Positions 63,701 to 64,000 of a DNA stretch of 64,000 nucleotides are shown here, piece by piece. A model generated the notes under the pieces. That model was given only the letters and a program-made list of their open reading frames with translations, was not told the DNA's origin and made no database searches. Position numbers and translations under genes: made by a program. Each line of letters starts with the position of its first letter. Within the stretch, counting starts at the first letter, position 1. Source of the DNA: Bacteroidales bacterium (GTDB lineage Bacteria > Bacteroidota > Bacteroidia > Bacteroidales > UBA932); contig JAMPAT010000006.1 of NCBI GenBank assembly GCA_023667095.1, positions 1-64,000 of the forward strand, read 5' to 3'.

Positions 63701-64000
63701 GTAGGCCTATGGTTCAATCCGAGTATACAGGGGGATTTTGAAGATTGGCAGAAAGACGCTGACATACTTGTCGGCCTGCATGAAAAATATGGGATACGTG
63801 TATTCAAGATAGACGGCCTTGCAATACCGTCTAAGGATGCAGAGATAAATCTGCACAGGCTTTTTGACAATGTGCTTGAACGTACCGGCAACAGGGTCCT
63901 GTTCAATCTGGATGCCACTGCAGGACGCCGTGGCGGGTATTTCTCGTTCTGTGAATATGGCAACATCTTCCTTGAGAACCGTTATACCGACTGGGGAAAC
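60710..64000 (+). CDS. FAD-dependent oxidoreductase fused to a GH36-like glycosidase (3' end outside window)
   Basis: At least 1097 residues are open to the window edge with no stop. A signal peptide (NRIIISLLCVFFGAAAASGA) is followed by a domain starting ILVEAENFRDKGGWSVDQQF (to about residue 175). Residues 184-590 form an FAD_oxidored-type domain: FVVVGGGIAGMCAAVAAARN (Gly190-195), VLGGNNSSEVRV, and DCTGDGTIGALAGADFRMG. From about 620 a beta-sandwich leads into a TIM barrel with THFQIDDGWQ (Asp945-Asp946) and VFKIDG (Asp1035), the pattern of GH36/clan GH-D alpha-galactosidases, where the second aspartate would be the nucleophile. One exported polypeptide may oxidise and cleave a sugar. It has its own HTCS operator. 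Confidence 0.82.
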   Translation, partial: MNRIIISLLCVFFGAAAASGADILVEAENFRDKGGWSVDQQFMDLMGSPYLLAHGLGRPVDDAVTSVEIPEKGVWHVYVRTFNWTSPWTDAPGPGRFIVKVNGTPLENELGAEGDRWMWQYAGKARLQKGEASLALGDLTGFDGRCDAVYLTNVKGNVPPCDSQGLASFRRSSLGMPEPAYESYDFVVVGGGIAGMCAAVAAARNGASVALVNDRPVLGGNNSSEVRVHLGGYVEMGPNEGLGRMIREFGHERAGNAKPAEYYEDGRKQSFIDSQDGVTLYPCYRAVDVKKSGSHIDAVLIRHIETGEEHWLSAPVFSDCTGDGTIGALAGADFRMGREAREEYDESLAPEKADDMTMGASIQWYSKDMGHPAVFPEFEYGVHFDASNCEKVTMGEWKWETGMNLDQVADAERIRDYGLLVVYSNWSFLKNRLEDNSGWQTRSLDWVGYIAGKRESRRLLGDYVLTQNDIDRNIPHEDASFTTTWAIDLHFPDAGNSSKFPGAEFKAATVHNWIYPYAVPYRCLYSRNIDNLFMAGRNISVTHVALGTVRVMRTTGMMGEVVGMAASLCHRYGCSPREIYALHLDELKAMMKEGAGRTDGLNDQNFNLPNRLLDRPSGAGYSRLEGDTLVVGNRMIERKFVWNGGNLMTYSIENRQTGSVRKMASLKPDFSIAKGIQPGLSGTYASGDVPADGIHPPYHKAVVTYTLGSVQVRREYRVYADVPAIACDTWLKGTVSGLSGGKEVSAADRKNIESSDDMKTISGASVLDRLDFGGNHWHARAVEFWDVTDWNNNLVAERDIIAYRKNSYRGNLLFMQDGADGDGFFFLKEAPCSSTQLAYTGSDFTAEFGQFSVTSPGLSAGDISSDRWTNAYSCVTGVYDGDELSALKALRAYQKQLRRHEPGRDEMVMMNTWGDRSQDSKVNEQFCLAEIEKAARLGVTHFQIDDGWQAGKSPNSAVAKGSFRNIHDNPDYWTPDPVKYPRGLAPIVERGRQLGVEVGLWFNPSIQGDFEDWQKDADILVGLHEKYGIRVFKIDGLAIPSKDAEINLHRLFDNVLERTGNRVLFNLDATAGRRGGYFSFCEYGNIFLENRYTDWGN

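Noticed and set aside
1..64000. tRNA, rRNA, insertion sequences or transposase genes
   Set aside because: I looked in the intergenic stretches and saw no cloverleaf, rRNA segment, transposase frame or terminal inverted repeats. A covariance scan would be decisive for small RNAs.

Overview
The window is chromosomal DNA from an anaerobic gut- or rumen-type member of the order Bacteroidales. The evidence is a SusC/SusD pair, a hybrid two-component system (HTCS), SusE-like and fimbrillin-like lipoproteins, BACON domains, and many promoters of the Bacteroidetes type (-33 TTTG, about 19 bases, -7 TAnnTTTG). I cannot place it reliably below order.

Layout. (1) Bases 1-1323 are an accessory scar: a protein tail, a degenerate tatC fragment, a helix-turn-helix protein and a ParDE toxin-antitoxin pair with a palindromic operator inside its promoter. 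(2) Bases 1491-8656 are a co-directional lipid/aryl-polyene-like cassette: LolA-like protein, hot-dog dehydratase, GT2-DUF2062 protein, a three-part MMPL-acyltransferase-methyltransferase fusion and an AMP-forming ligase. No ketosynthase or acyl carrier protein is present. It ends at a perfect bidirectional terminator. (3) Bases 8779-30300 are mostly housekeeping: esterase, AI-2E-type permease, HAD phosphatase, a short Clp ATPase with a small ORF at its 3' end, gyrA, a TPR protein, PhoH, CapA-like and DUF389 proteins, a SPOR lipoprotein, an M28-TonB protein that has lost its metal ligands, leuS, a YitT protein, a membrane AraC regulator and ettA. (4) Bases 30454-37915 hold a small BACON lipoprotein and hexuronate catabolism: DUF4861, kduD, kduI, a LacI regulator, a mannonate-oxidoreductase-like SDR and uxuA. 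Two matching LacI-type operators with a central CG lie in the control regions.

(5) Bases 38180-64000 are a polysaccharide-utilisation-like locus. It contains an HTCS sensor-regulator; a nine-gene run (DUF4832 glycosidase-like A, SusC, SusD, SusE-like, DUF4832 B, a DUF4988/collagen/BACON lipoprotein, a DUF4886 SGNH esterase, a 53-residue small protein and a fimbrillin-like lipoprotein); then GH3 and an unusual FAD-oxidoreductase/GH36-like fusion that runs off the window end.

The strongest new observation is a 27-bp direct-repeat operator found four times: before the HTCS itself, the nine-gene run, GH3 and the FAD-GH fusion. It always starts 57-58 bp upstream of the -7 box. This defines an autoregulated HTCS regulon from sequence alone. 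A 73-bp tandem array of hairpins lies between the long operon and GH3, and a hairpin beside it keeps the same stem through compensatory base changes. Three surface lipoproteins of the operon share a C-terminal module. The nearby kdu/uxu genes suggest, but do not prove, that the glycan contains uronic acid.
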